Shown here: piece after piece, positions 1-8,031 of the stretch | Layout of the letters: each line of letters opens with the position of its first letter | How positions within the stretch are numbered: position 1 is the stretch's first letter | Source: F1-120-MAGs238 sp964484185 | GTDB lineage: Bacteria > Planctomycetota > Phycisphaerae > Phycisphaerales > UBA1924 | Assembly: GCA_964484185.1 (NCBI GenBank) | Contig: CAZAEQ010000061.1 | Location: 1 to 18,516, forward strand | Direction: 5' to 3' | DNA: 18,516 nt | Translations under genes and position numbers: made by a program | Notes under the pieces: generated by a model | What the model saw: only the letters and a program-made list of their open reading frames with translations | Database searches by the model: none | What the model was told of the DNA's origin: nothing

Positions 1-884
1 ATCGCTGGCGGCACATTTCCGGCCGCATTGGCGGCGGCGAGATTGCCACCGACCATGCCGGCCATGTTCATGCCGACTCCCAAACCGAGGAATTGACCTG
101 CGCCACCGGGGTTTTTCGCCGCGGCTTCGAGCGCATCGCCAGCTTTGAACTTGGTGTAGTTGTTCATGTCGCCGATGACACCCATCTTGGTGCGGGTGTC
201 GAGTGCAGCTTCGACTTCGGGCGGGAGCGAAATGTTCTCAAGCAAAAGCTGTGTGAGATCGACGCCCATTGCTTCGAATTCGGGCGCAAGGCGGGTCGTG
301 AGGAACTTGCCGAGTTCATCGTAATTGCCAGACATGTCGAGCACGGGAATACCGGACTCGCCCATGACATCACCCAGGCGCGCGACGATGTTGTTGCGGA
401 GCTGCGCCGTGATTTCATCGACTGTGAAGGTGCCTTCGGTGCCGGTCACTTCTTTGACGAATTTGGCGGCATCCTTGATCTTAAAGACATATGAGCCAAA
501 TGCACGGAGGCGAACTGGGCCGAATTCCTTGTCGCGGCAGATGACGGGGTTGGACGTACCCCAGTTGTGATCGTGGAAGGGGCGGGTCGCGAGGAGGTGG
601 ACTTCGAACTTAAAGGGCGATTCAAAGCCATACTTCCAGCCGAGGAACGTGGCGAGGATCGGGACGTTGTTGGTGTCGAGCGTATAAAGGCCCGGACCCT
701 TGACGTCGGCGATCTGGCCTTCTTTCACGAAGACCGCGTTCTGGCCTTCGCGAACGACGAGCTTTGCGCCGTTCTTGATTTCATTTTGGAACCGCTCGAA
801 GCGGTGAACGAGCGTATTGCTTGAGTCATCGACGAACTCGACGATGTCGATCAGTTCTTTTTTCAGTCTATCCCAGATTGCCAT
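1..884 (-). CDS. SPFH/band-7 domain protein, YdjI-like (3' end outside window)
   Basis: 294 codons are visible, from ATG at 884 to the window edge; the C-terminus is missing. A GGAGG lies 8 bases before the ATG (893-897), which fixes the start. The N-terminus begins MAIWDRLKKELIDIVEFVDD. Residues about 40-230 read as an SPFH/band-7 domain of the type found in B. subtilis YdjI and the so-called virion core proteins: KLVVREGQNAVFVKEGQ, then KGPGLYTLDT, then GPVRLRAFGSYVFKI. After it comes a Gly/Ala/Met-rich stretch (about 258-290). In this family such a linker often leads to a C-terminal zinc ribbon, which would lie outside the window. There is no signal peptide or membrane segment. In Bacillus the relative acts with PspA at stressed membranes; a similar scaffold role here is inference. 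No PspA-like gene is visible. Family call fairly sure, function not. Confidence 0.85.
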   Translation of the reverse strand, partial: MAIWDRLKKELIDIVEFVDDSSNTLVHRFERFQNEIKNGAKLVVREGQNAVFVKEGQIADVKGPGLYTLDTNNVPILATFLGWKYGFESPFKFEVHLLATRPFHDHNWGTSNPVICRDKEFGPVRLRAFGSYVFKIKDAAKFVKEVTGTEGTFTVDEITAQLRNNIVARLGDVMGESGIPVLDMSGNYDELGKFLTTRLAPEFEAMGVDLTQLLLENISLPPEVEAALDTRTKMGVIGDMNNYTKFKAGDALEAAAKNPGGAGQFLGLGVGMNMAGMVGGNLAAANAAGNVPPA

Positions 885-1093
885 TTGAAAACCCTCCGGT
901 TGAGAATCAGTACTTGGTTGGAAGTGTAACGGGTGAACAGCTCGGAATCCGCCGCGGAACAGGGCAGCGGCACTGATGAATCAGGGTGGAGTGAAGCGTC
1001 TAGAAGCTGTTGAAACGATGTGTGACAAGGTGCGATCTCCGGCCAGGGTTCTGACCTTGGCGCATCATTATTGGGAAACCGGGATTTCGGGTT

Positions 1094-4000
1094 TCAGGGG
1101 GCCTTTTGCCCTATTTCCGCGGCTTTTTTAGGGGCATTGGCAAGGTCAGATCGCCACTTGCGGAGCATTCCGGACACATCAATCGTGATGAGCGATTCGC
1201 TGTCATCGCAGGCCATAAGTCCGGAGATATACGAGCGATGGCCTGTGAGCGTTGCGACTTCGACACCATCAGAAAGTGACCAGACACGCACGACGGGGTC
1301 CTGGCCACCGCCGGCAAGTCGGGTGTCGTGATCAAAGAACTGCAGGTTTCCCAGATCCAGATTTGAAGCGGCAATGGTCCGGAGCTTCTTTCCGGTTGCC
1401 AGTTCATGAAGATCAAGTGTCTTGCGCGACACGGCGATGGCTACCAGCTTCTGGTTTTCACTTGCCGCGTACGCACCGATAAACGCAGGAGCATCGACAC
1501 GCCACACCGTCTTTCCCGATTCCGGCTCGATCAACTCGAGTCTGTCGGGGTGCGTTCGACTCACGAGCAAGTTACCATCGTTGAGAAGCTCAAGACCCTG
1601 AATACCCGGAATTGAAACAAACTTCCCGACCTTCATCGCTGCGACATCGATGATCGCAGCGCCCTTATCCGCTTGCAATGCGGCGATGTGACTGCGATCG
1701 CTTGAGGCCATCAGATATGCCGCTTCGCCTTCAATTGAACTGTCGGTCGCGAGCAGTTTTTTTTCTGAAGTAGCATCGTAAAACCGAAGTGTTCCAGTTG
1801 ACGAAGATGCGATGAGCATGCCCGTCGGTGTGAGCTTTGTGTGGAGCAGTGATGGACACTGGATCGACGTGCCCTTTGACCACTCGTGGTGATCGAAGAA
1901 CATAATTTCGCCGCTGCGCATAGCGATTGTTGACCATTGTTTCCAGGTGTCGCTGCCGATCGTTGTATCGCCCTTGCAGTCAAACACGGGGATCACAGGC
2001 TGGGCATCTGCGCGAAACACCCGGATTGGGCCGCCTTCTCCCGCAGTAACAATGCGGCTCGCATCTTTCCACTGCATCGCCGTGATTCTTACTTCTTCGC
2101 CCGCTTGCGACGAAACCAGCGAGCCTGACTTGAAATCCCAGATCTTCACAACCCGATCGCGCCCACCGGATGCTGCTCGCTCGCCATCTGGAGAGAAGGC
2201 CATCACGCGAATGGAACTCTTGTGTCCACGAATCTGGCGCAGCTCGTTGCTCTTGAGATCCCAGAATACAACTGTGCCATCGAAACAGCCAATTGCGGCA
2301 CGCATGCCATCGGGCGAAAACCCAATGGAAACAGGAATGGCAGGCAGCCCCTTCTTTTCGAGGATTACAGCGCCATCACGTGAACTCCGCAGTTGAACCG
2401 TCATATCTTCAAACGTTGCCATCCATTCTTCGTGATTGGGACGCCGTTTTGCGTCGTACGCTGTAATAGGGCTGGAATCAATCTGCCGTACCACACCTTC
2501 ACGCTCCACGTGAAAGACAAACCCTATTCCATATGGTGACAGACACAGAAATTCAGTACCCTCATTGAGCCATGCAACCCGCGATATTTTCTGATTCCCT
2601 GGTTTGCCATCAATCAATCCAAAATCGACCTTTCGAGTCGGTGCTGCGGAGCTCAGACTCACAAGCTCTACGCCGCCAATGCGTGTACGACACACGAGCC
2701 ACTTCCCATCAGGAGATACGACCGCTTCAACTACTTCGCTCCCGACACCAAGTTCAGGACCAATTACCCCTGATGCCAGATTCACGCTGACCCAAGGCAG
2801 ACCAGTTCGATGGACAAACGCGCTCGTACCCGCCGCGTCAAACGCAACAACCGAGTTTCCCGCTGGCAGCGCGATCTCTGAGATCGACTGATCTACAGCG
2901 CGGTATAGATGCTTCCACTCCCAGCCGCGGTTCTCCTCATCGCACTCCAGAAGTCGCGCCTTGGCTTTCACTGTGTCGCCTGCCGCCAGCGCCGCCTCCG
3001 CATTGCCGATGCGGCTGATATACAACGCTCTCTTCAATTCGCCAGCCTGCGCAGCAATTTTCCCGGTCGCGATCTCAGCTTCTTTCGCAAGCAGGGCATT
3101 CCGCCTTGAAAGATCGCCAAAGATCAAGGTACTTGCAATCAGGACGACAATTGACACTACGGCCGCCGCGGTGATGAGTCGATGACGCTTCAGCAGTCTC
3201 AGGAGCATTGCGGCTCCGGATTCGCGCCGAGCTGCAATCGGCTCGCCGTTCTGGTGCTTACGCAAATCTTCTGCAAGGGCATCTGCGCTCTGGTATCGAA
3301 GTGATGGATCGCTCGACAGCGCCATCGCCACTATCGCATCCAGGTTGGGGTCCAGTGTCGCTTCAATCGCAAGTGCACGCCGCGGCGGCTGCGTGCGGAC
3401 TTTTTCAAGTGCGCTTGGGAGATTCAGTCCCGTGAGATCGTGCGGCAGCTTACTCGTGAGCAGTTCAAAAAGCATCGCGCCCAGGGCGTAGACATCAGCC
3501 CGACTGTCAATTTCTTCGCCGCGAACCTGCTCTGGCGCCATGTACGCGGGAGTACCCAGAATCTGGCCTTCGCGCGTAATAGTCAGATGTTGCTCGGTAT
3601 CAGACTCCAGACTGGCGATGCCGAAGTCAAGAATCTTGGGATTGCCTTCAGAGTTGACCAAGACATTGGCCGGCTTGAGGTCGCGGTGAATCACACGTTT
3701 GAGGTGAGCGTGATGAACTGCCGCACAGACCTTGATCATCAACTCGATTCGTTGATCGCGATTCAGTTGTTTTTCATCCGCATACTTTGTGAGAGTCGGC
3801 CCATCGACAAATTCCATCACGATGTATGCGCGGCCAGATTCATCATCATCAAGAATGCCAGCTTCAAAGATCTGCGCAATACCCGGATCCTGTAATCGCC
3901 CGAGGATGTGGGTCTCACGCTTGAATCGCTCAAGAATCTGCCGACTGCTCAGTCCAGCGCGAATCGCCTTGAGTGCAACGAATCGCCGGGGCATGGACTG

Positions 4001-4360
4001 CTCAGCCAGATAGACAACGCCCATGCCGCCTTCGCCGAGCTGGCGTACAAGTCGATATTGGCCCGAGATTCTTGGCAGGTCTTTGAGCTGGTCCGGCGTC
4101 GTAAAAGTACCATCGATGGCGCCAATACCCGACCCGCTGCCGGTTCGCAGTCTTGCCTGGGTCATGCCATCATCTGCAGCGAGCATCAGAACAACCTGAT
4201 GCCGCAGGTCACCATCCTCGCCACAAAGCTCCGACAAGAGCATTTTTCGCTCTGCGGGGTTCAGTCCAACGACCTTTGAGAAGACCTCCAGGACAAGGTT
4301 AAAACGCTCGCGTCTCGCGGCATCGGTCAAGGCTTGCGAATTGTCTTGGGTGTCAGGCAT
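1094..4360 (-). CDS. Transmembrane Ser/Thr protein kinase with C-terminal WD40 propeller
   Basis: 1088 residues. An N-terminal helical region (1-95) precedes a Hanks-type kinase domain (about 102-370) with all key motifs: glycine loop GEGGMGVV (109-116), Lys131, HRDLKPAN with Asp227, DFG 245-247 and APE 275-277. It should therefore be active. A basic stretch and one membrane helix follow (about 395-415), then a short helical linker with an RGWEWKHLY motif (478-486) common in planctomycete WD40 proteins, then WD40-like repeats to the end. The clearest two carry IGFSPDG...VVFWDL and MAFSPDG...VKIWDF. Expected topology is kinase in the cytoplasm and propeller outside, possibly as a sensor or docking platform; substrate unknown. 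The start ATG at 4360 keeps the usual pre-kinase region. An ECF sigma gene on the same strand lies 0.67 kb upstream, with a globin gene on the other strand between them. It shares its whole architecture with the kinase at 14178-17537. Confidence 0.93.
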   Translation of the reverse strand: MPDTQDNSQALTDAARRERFNLVLEVFSKVVGLNPAERKMLLSELCGEDGDLRHQVVLMLAADDGMTQARLRTGSGSGIGAIDGTFTTPDQLKDLPRISGQYRLVRQLGEGGMGVVYLAEQSMPRRFVALKAIRAGLSSRQILERFKRETHILGRLQDPGIAQIFEAGILDDDESGRAYIVMEFVDGPTLTKYADEKQLNRDQRIELMIKVCAAVHHAHLKRVIHRDLKPANVLVNSEGNPKILDFGIASLESDTEQHLTITREGQILGTPAYMAPEQVRGEEIDSRADVYALGAMLFELLTSKLPHDLTGLNLPSALEKVRTQPPRRALAIEATLDPNLDAIVAMALSSDPSLRYQSADALAEDLRKHQNGEPIAARRESGAAMLLRLLKRHRLITAAAVVSIVVLIASTLIFGDLSRRNALLAKEAEIATGKIAAQAGELKRALYISRIGNAEAALAAGDTVKAKARLLECDEENRGWEWKHLYRAVDQSISEIALPAGNSVVAFDAAGTSAFVHRTGLPWVSVNLASGVIGPELGVGSEVVEAVVSPDGKWLVCRTRIGGVELVSLSSAAPTRKVDFGLIDGKPGNQKISRVAWLNEGTEFLCLSPYGIGFVFHVEREGVVRQIDSSPITAYDAKRRPNHEEWMATFEDMTVQLRSSRDGAVILEKKGLPAIPVSIGFSPDGMRAAIGCFDGTVVFWDLKSNELRQIRGHKSSIRVMAFSPDGERAASGGRDRVVKIWDFKSGSLVSSQAGEEVRITAMQWKDASRIVTAGEGGPIRVFRADAQPVIPVFDCKGDTTIGSDTWKQWSTIAMRSGEIMFFDHHEWSKGTSIQCPSLLHTKLTPTGMLIASSSTGTLRFYDATSEKKLLATDSSIEGEAAYLMASSDRSHIAALQADKGAAIIDVAAMKVGKFVSIPGIQGLELLNDGNLLVSRTHPDRLELIEPESGKTVWRVDAPAFIGAYAASENQKLVAIAVSRKTLDLHELATGKKLRTIAASNLDLGNLQFFDHDTRLAGGGQDPVVRVWSLSDGVEVATLTGHRSYISGLMACDDSESLITIDVSGMLRKWRSDLANAPKKAAEIGQKAP

Positions 4361-4405
4361 GAAGTGGCAAATGCAATCAACTTTGGAATTGTAAGAGTAA
4401 ATTCA

Positions 4406-4461
4406 AGCTTGGGGGGACCAAGCTACGTGATTGAAGTATACTGGATGTAAAGACACTTCAA
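4406..4461. promoter_or_regulatory. Two perfect inverted repeats in the kinase/globin divergent region
   Basis: AGCTTGG at 4406-4412 pairs with CCAAGCT at 4418-4424 across a 5-base spacer. TTGAAGT at 4431-4437 pairs with ACTTCAA at 4455-4461 across a 17-base spacer. Both are exact and lie in the 114 bases between the divergent kinase and globin starts. A TATACT (4437-4442) inside the second repeat could be a -10 element for the globin, though I see no matching -35. They are candidate operators for one or both genes. No known regulator consensus fits well. Confidence 0.4.
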
Positions 4462-4474
4462 CGCATGGATTTTT

Positions 4475-4960
4475 ATGGCAGACCAAAGACCCAAAGGTTT
4501 CATTAGAACGCACCCGCTCGCAGATGGGGCTATTGCCCCCGCAGGCTTTCCGGTCGATCGAGACCTTATCGGGCGGCTGGAAGCGAGTTTTGCGATATTG
4601 CAACCACGATCAGGGGAGTTGGGAGAGCGGTTTTATGCCAAGCTCTTCGCCGCCCACCCGCATCTGAGAGGCATGTTCCCGGACGACATGACCGCACAAA
4701 ATGTGAAGCTTGTGAAGTCCCTTGAGATGGTGATCGATGGACTGAAGCATCCAGCGGCGGTGCGAACACGCCTGGCGGAGCTTGGAACAACCCATTCAAC
4801 CAAAGGCGTGAAACCGGAGCATTACCCGATTGTGTGCCGCTATTTGCTGGAAACGATGGGCGAATTGGGTGGCACAGCGTGGACGGAAGAGGTGCGTGGA
4901 GATTGGGCTCTGGCACTTGAGCAGATTTCGAAGTTGATGATGGGTTCAGGAAAACGGTAA
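4475..4960 (+). CDS. Single-domain globin (flavohaemoglobin-type fold, no reductase)
   Basis: 161 residues. Residues about 30-155 follow the haem domain of Hmp/Vitreoscilla haemoglobin: ERFYAKLFAAHPHLRGMFP, then LGTTHSTKGVKPEHYPIV. Aligned by eye, Tyr54 is the B10 tyrosine, Phe68 the CD1 phenylalanine, Gln75 the E7 position and His107 the proximal haem ligand, so haem binding and O2 or NO chemistry are expected. The first 29 residues are an extra, Pro/Gly-containing extension without signal-peptide features. No FAD/NAD reductase domain follows; the gene stops right after the H helix, so any NO-dioxygenase activity would need a separate reductase. ATG 4475 has no clear ribosome-binding site. 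It is transcribed divergently from the kinase and convergently with the sigma factor, alone between them on the opposite strand. Family call confident; physiological role open. Confidence 0.9.
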   Translation: MADQRPKGFIRTHPLADGAIAPAGFPVDRDLIGRLEASFAILQPRSGELGERFYAKLFAAHPHLRGMFPDDMTAQNVKLVKSLEMVIDGLKHPAAVRTRLAELGTTHSTKGVKPEHYPIVCRYLLETMGELGGTAWTEEVRGDWALALEQISKLMMGSGKR

Positions 4961-5033
4961 AGTTCGGCGCTGCTGCCACGAAATGGTTTGCGGCGGCGGT
5001 CGCCCGGCTTATATAGCCGACGGCAAAAGCAGC

Positions 5034-5612
5034 TCAGACAGTCTTGGACTTGAGCTTCATATTGAGCCACGCTCGGGCTGCACGCCAGTCAGCCTCTGCG
5101 GTGGATTTTGAAATATTGAGTAGCTGGGCGACATCATCCACTTCCAGTCCGCCAAAAAACCGAAGCTCAACCACTCGATACATGCGTTGGTTGTTCTGCT
5201 CGAGCTCTGTGAGAGCTTCGTCCAGGGCCTCAGCGTCCAGCTCATCTTCCCGTCCTTCAGACATCGACACCAGGACAGAATCGAGGTTCAGGTCTGCCGA
5301 TGCCCCACCACCACGTTTTGTCGCTTTTTTGCGGCGTGCATGATCCACCAGAATCTGGCGCATGGCGGTGGCCGCGACCGCGAAGAAGTGACCGCGGTCT
5401 TCGAATTTTTGCGATTCAGACCCCACAAGTTTGATGAACGCTTCGTGGACAAGAGCCGTCGCGTGCAGAGTGTGGCTCGCCTGCCTGCCGCCGGAATACG
5501 AACCTGCCAAGGCACGCAGCTGGTCATAGACAACTTCCATGAGTTTGGCGGTGCTGGTGCGATCGCCCTTGGCAGACTGGTCGAGGAGGATGGTGAGCTG
5601 GTTCTGGTCCAT
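5034..5612 (-). CDS. ECF-type RNA polymerase sigma factor (Sig-70_X6 / TIGR02999-like)
   Basis: 192 residues from ATG 5612. Region 2 occupies about 1-95 with the family pattern VYDQLRALA, HTLHATALVHEAFIKLVG and GHFFAVAATAMRQILVDHARRKK. An acidic linker (115-130) leads to region 4 with the helix-turn-helix VVELRFFGGLEVDDVAQLLN (147-166) and ADWRAARAWL. The frame stays open 31 codons further upstream, but aligning the N-terminus (QLTILLDQSAKGD) with the second sigma factor in this window (EVTILIDAACAGD) supports the chosen ATG, even though no strong Shine-Dalgarno is seen. Members of this group usually sit beside kinase-WD40 genes in planctomycetes. Here the kinase is on the same strand but 0.67 kb downstream, past a convergent globin. 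No anti-sigma gene is adjacent, so control by kinase phosphorylation is a reasonable but untested idea. Confidence 0.92.
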   Translation of the reverse strand: MDQNQLTILLDQSAKGDRTSTAKLMEVVYDQLRALAGSYSGGRQASHTLHATALVHEAFIKLVGSESQKFEDRGHFFAVAATAMRQILVDHARRKKATKRGGGASADLNLDSVLVSMSEGREDELDAEALDEALTELEQNNQRMYRVVELRFFGGLEVDDVAQLLNISKSTAEADWRAARAWLNMKLKSKTV

Positions 5613-5759
5613 TGGAATTCTCGACAGAGTATGAAGGTCCGCGAAGGAGAGCAACGTGAAGGCAGTAACGCAGCATGCCATGCTGAAACTTGGCCGATGC
5701 CGCAATTTTTGCGAAATTCAAGGTTGAAGGCAGGTTCGTGCGTGAAAGTGGTATGCCAA

Positions 5760-5778
5760 CCACGGAGAACGACATGTC
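5760..5778 (+). promoter_or_regulatory. Translation leader with GGAG site, copy 1
   Basis: CCACGGAGAACGACATGTC spans the ATG at 5774. It matches bases 7608-7626 at 18 of 19 positions. The GGAG ends 7 bases before the ATG and decides the start over two in-frame upstream ATGs or alternative starts (5690, 5753). Confidence 0.6.
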
Positions 5779-6346
5779 CGCGATTTTTGAACTCGATCAA
5801 TTCAACACCCTTCCGCTGACCGGTCAGGCATTGATTGCCATGCGGATGGTGCGGCGAGGGGTCATGGCAATTGTGCCCGCTGGCGATGGCGAGTACACAC
5901 TGATCATGCGAATATGCGATGCGATCGAAAGCTGCGCCAAGGACGGGTATGGCGTGCGTCGAATCAAATCACTGCTCGATGAGGGCAGAGCGCTGCGTGA
6001 CGTCGGCGGCCCCCATGGGAAGGAGCGGGAGTTTCTGCGGCATTCGGTATGGTGGGCAATAGATGCGATTCTCGCTGCGGAAATGGCTCAGGATTTTCCA
6101 ATGGATGAGACCGTGACACAGTCAGCTCTGACATCGATGAAGATGCTGGCGAACGATCGCCGCATAAACCGGCTGCAGATCACCATCATGTTTGCAGGTG
6201 ATTTTGATCTGGTGCGGTTTGCATGTGGCGAATCAGGCGTGGGCCGGCATGAGGGAATTGGCAGCTATGTGCTCGAGCGACTGCCACCGGTGCATGCACT
6301 TTCGCTGAATGAAGTGCGACCGACCCCAGAAGAGTTGGCGAGATAA
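5774..6346 (+). CDS. Uncharacterised protein, first gene of a five-gene cluster
   Basis: 190 residues from ATG 5774, chosen for the GGAG site just upstream; the open frame runs back to 5690. I do not recognise the family. The sequence looks mostly helical and soluble, with no signal peptide or membrane span: helices around 16-30 and 41-56, then a Trp-containing helix HSVWWAIDAILAAEMAQDF (90-108), a second half with MKMLANDRRINRLQITIMF (122-140), and a Pro-rich tail. A remote resemblance to helical immunity-type proteins crossed my mind but I could not support it. The stop is 2 bases before the next ATG, so it is almost certainly co-transcribed with the membrane protein downstream. It is divergent from the ECF sigma gene across 161 bases. 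Confidence 0.75.
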   Translation: MSAIFELDQFNTLPLTGQALIAMRMVRRGVMAIVPAGDGEYTLIMRICDAIESCAKDGYGVRRIKSLLDEGRALRDVGGPHGKEREFLRHSVWWAIDAILAAEMAQDFPMDETVTQSALTSMKMLANDRRINRLQITIMFAGDFDLVRFACGESGVGRHEGIGSYVLERLPPVHALSLNEVRPTPEELAR

Positions 6347-6348
6347 CC

Positions 6349-7527
6349 ATGCGTTACGCAGTTGACATTCGCAGCAGCAGTGAGCAGGGAAGAACCCCAG
6401 GAGCAATCGTGCTTTCAGTTTTCATATCGATATTGGTAGTGATCGGTGCAATAGGAATGCTGATCAACCTGGGCATTACTGGCCTGTTCCTGGACAAAGT
6501 CCCCACCGGCGACCGCGCAATGGGGCTGGTCGTGCCGATCTTTACAACCGGTATCGCAACGATTGCGATGATGCTGGCGACATGGCTGTGTGCTGCACGG
6601 GGCGGATTCGCCTGGATCAGCACTGCGGCGATGGTTCCCACATTGATTGCAACGGCAGTTACGTTCGGCGTGTGCCTGGCGGCGATGGGCGCTCTGCTGG
6701 CGTGGATGGAAATGCAAAACGACTGGGGGCGGGCAGTGCCGGTGCTGGGACTGATGTGCAGCGGGCTTGTGCCGCTCGCGCTGGGGGCCATGCTCCTGGT
6801 GTGTGCGTGGAATGAGCCAGCCAGGCTCGCGCAGTTTCCTGCTTTGAAGTTCGCGGGGCTCGCGCTCGCAGTTGGCGCACTGATCGGATACAGCCTGGGA
6901 GCGATCGGGCTGAAAGCGTGGGCAAAACAGGCAGCGTCGAACAATCAGGCCGCGATTGCGGAAACACAGGCACGTGACGCCAAGTGGGAACGCAAGCGAA
7001 AGATGCCGATGGCAGATCTCATTCGCGAGGAGTTTGCCGAGATGAGCGCCGAGGCCCCACTGTGGGTCTTTGTGGCAAGGCTCCCCGAACAACGCGATGA
7101 TGAGTGTCGCGGGTTGATTATTACTCGAGCTTTGCAAGTGCCGGATTTTGATGCACAACTGGAACGGACGATTACTGATTCGTGCCATCTGTACCGCCAG
7201 GGATGCGCCGACCTGATTCGCTGGGCGAGCCCTTCACAACGCAAGGCAACGTGGGCAGGTCCACTGGCAGCCTCGATTCGTGTGTGCATTGCAGAGATAG
7301 AACTCCGTCCCGCGTGGATGACCGAGACTTCGCAATTGAATCCAGATCCTGCAGCACATGTTGAATCGCTCGTAGCCGCCGCGGAATCTCTTGGAAACCC
7401 CGCGGAAACCACAGCCGCACTCACTGACTTGCGCCTTGCTCTGAGATTGCTGACACCGGGCGATGAGCGCAAGCAGGCCGAAAAGACGCTTGAGCGCTGG
7501 CACGAGGGACTTCCAGCAACAAAGTGA
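6349..7527 (+). CDS. Membrane protein with about five N-terminal helices and a cytosolic tail
   Basis: 392 residues. Five hydrophobic segments are visible at roughly 20-42, 58-82, 88-118, 128-153 and 167-190. A charged, mostly helical C-terminal half follows (200-392), rich in Ala, Glu and Arg, with no motif I recognise. It contains several Cys (253, 279, 286, 313), not arranged as an obvious metal site. The gene starts 2 bases after the preceding stop, so the two are very likely translationally linked. The hydrophobic half followed by a soluble half could suit a signalling or scaffold membrane protein, but no function is claimed. Confidence 0.8.
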   Translation: MRYAVDIRSSSEQGRTPGAIVLSVFISILVVIGAIGMLINLGITGLFLDKVPTGDRAMGLVVPIFTTGIATIAMMLATWLCAARGGFAWISTAAMVPTLIATAVTFGVCLAAMGALLAWMEMQNDWGRAVPVLGLMCSGLVPLALGAMLLVCAWNEPARLAQFPALKFAGLALAVGALIGYSLGAIGLKAWAKQAASNNQAAIAETQARDAKWERKRKMPMADLIREEFAEMSAEAPLWVFVARLPEQRDDECRGLIITRALQVPDFDAQLERTITDSCHLYRQGCADLIRWASPSQRKATWAGPLAASIRVCIAEIELRPAWMTETSQLNPDPAAHVESLVAAAESLGNPAETTAALTDLRLALRLLTPGDERKQAEKTLERWHEGLPATK

Positions 7528-7607
7528 GCTGCGTCCTCGATACCTGTCTCCTCGTGAATATTCAAGGATGACGTCCATGTACAGCGTTACTGGAAGACAC
7601 CCCCCAC

Positions 7608-7626
7608 CCACGGAGAACGTCATGTC
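7608..7626 (+). promoter_or_regulatory. Translation leader with GGAG site, copy 2
   Basis: CCACGGAGAACGTCATGTC spans the ATG at 7622 and repeats the leader at 5760-5778 with one mismatch. It sets the start of the 124-residue protein. A weaker version, GAGAACACGCATGTCGA, precedes the ATG at 8334 in the same cluster. Confidence 0.6.
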
Positions 7627-7996
7627 GGATGCAGGCCAAATCTATGTCCAGAACCTGAAGCGAAAGCTCACCGAAGTTGCGAACACTGTGATGCCGCAGG
7701 CGCTTGCATGTGATTTTGAACAGGCCGAGCGGACGATACTTGCGGTAGATCGTGATCTCTACGGTCAACTTGCCGCCGCACAACTGTATATTTCCGCGAT
7801 TAAGAGTCTTGGTGGCGCTCAAGCCGATAGCAAAGACCTTCCTCGGATACGAAAGTTGTTCGATCGTGCTGTCACCCTGCGTGAACGGGCATATCCGACA
7901 CCTCACACCGAGGTAGAGGCTGAGTACTACGAAGAAGGAAGCAAGCAGGATCGTGGTCGCACGGTCGATGAACTGGGATTTGATCCCCACGCATAA
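7622..7996 (+). CDS. Small uncharacterised helical protein
   Basis: 124 residues from ATG 7622, selected by the GGAG leader; the frame is open further upstream (to 7463) but would then overlap the previous gene. No membrane span or signal peptide. Residues 10-60 look like two amphipathic helices (VQNLKRKLTEVANTVM; DFEQAERTILAVDRDLYGQL), and 75-95 a third with Arg/Lys. The C-terminus is acidic and charged (EVEAEYYEEGSKQDRGRTVDE). I do not recognise a family. It lies third in the cluster, 94 bases after the membrane gene and 35 bases before the next. A small soluble partner for the neighbouring membrane proteins is a guess from position only. Confidence 0.7.
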   Translation: MSDAGQIYVQNLKRKLTEVANTVMPQALACDFEQAERTILAVDRDLYGQLAAAQLYISAIKSLGGAQADSKDLPRIRKLFDRAVTLRERAYPTPHTEVEAEYYEEGSKQDRGRTVDELGFDPHA

Positions 7997-8031
7997 CCAC
8001 AATACATCGACAATTCCCGACGGATTCAACC

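Noticed and set aside
93..824. Open frames on the + strand at 93-494, 325-570 and 567-824
   Set aside because: They lie opposite the SPFH gene, whose minus-strand frame is continuous, has recognisable family sequence and a GGAGG site. The + frames show no family likeness.
1043..1060. Hairpin CCAGGGT-TCTG-ACCTTGG downstream of the first kinase
   Set aside because: It has one mismatch and no T-run on the minus strand, so it cannot be called a terminator. A second short stem at 1075-1095 overlaps the stop codon and also lacks a T-run.
5005..5019. Small inverted repeat CGGCT-TATAT-AGCCG between the globin and sigma stops
   Set aside because: Only 5 base pairs and no T-run on either side; too weak for a terminator call.
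5690..5773. Longer N-terminus of the 190-residue protein (starts at 5690 or 5753)
   Set aside because: The GGAG leader shared with the gene at 7622 points to ATG 5774.
6354..6944. Long minus-strand frames under the five-span membrane gene (6354-6944, 6415-7188, 6945-7565)
   Set aside because: Their translations are Arg/Pro/His-rich mirror images of a hydrophobic gene, and the + strand gene has coherent membrane segments and tight operon spacing.
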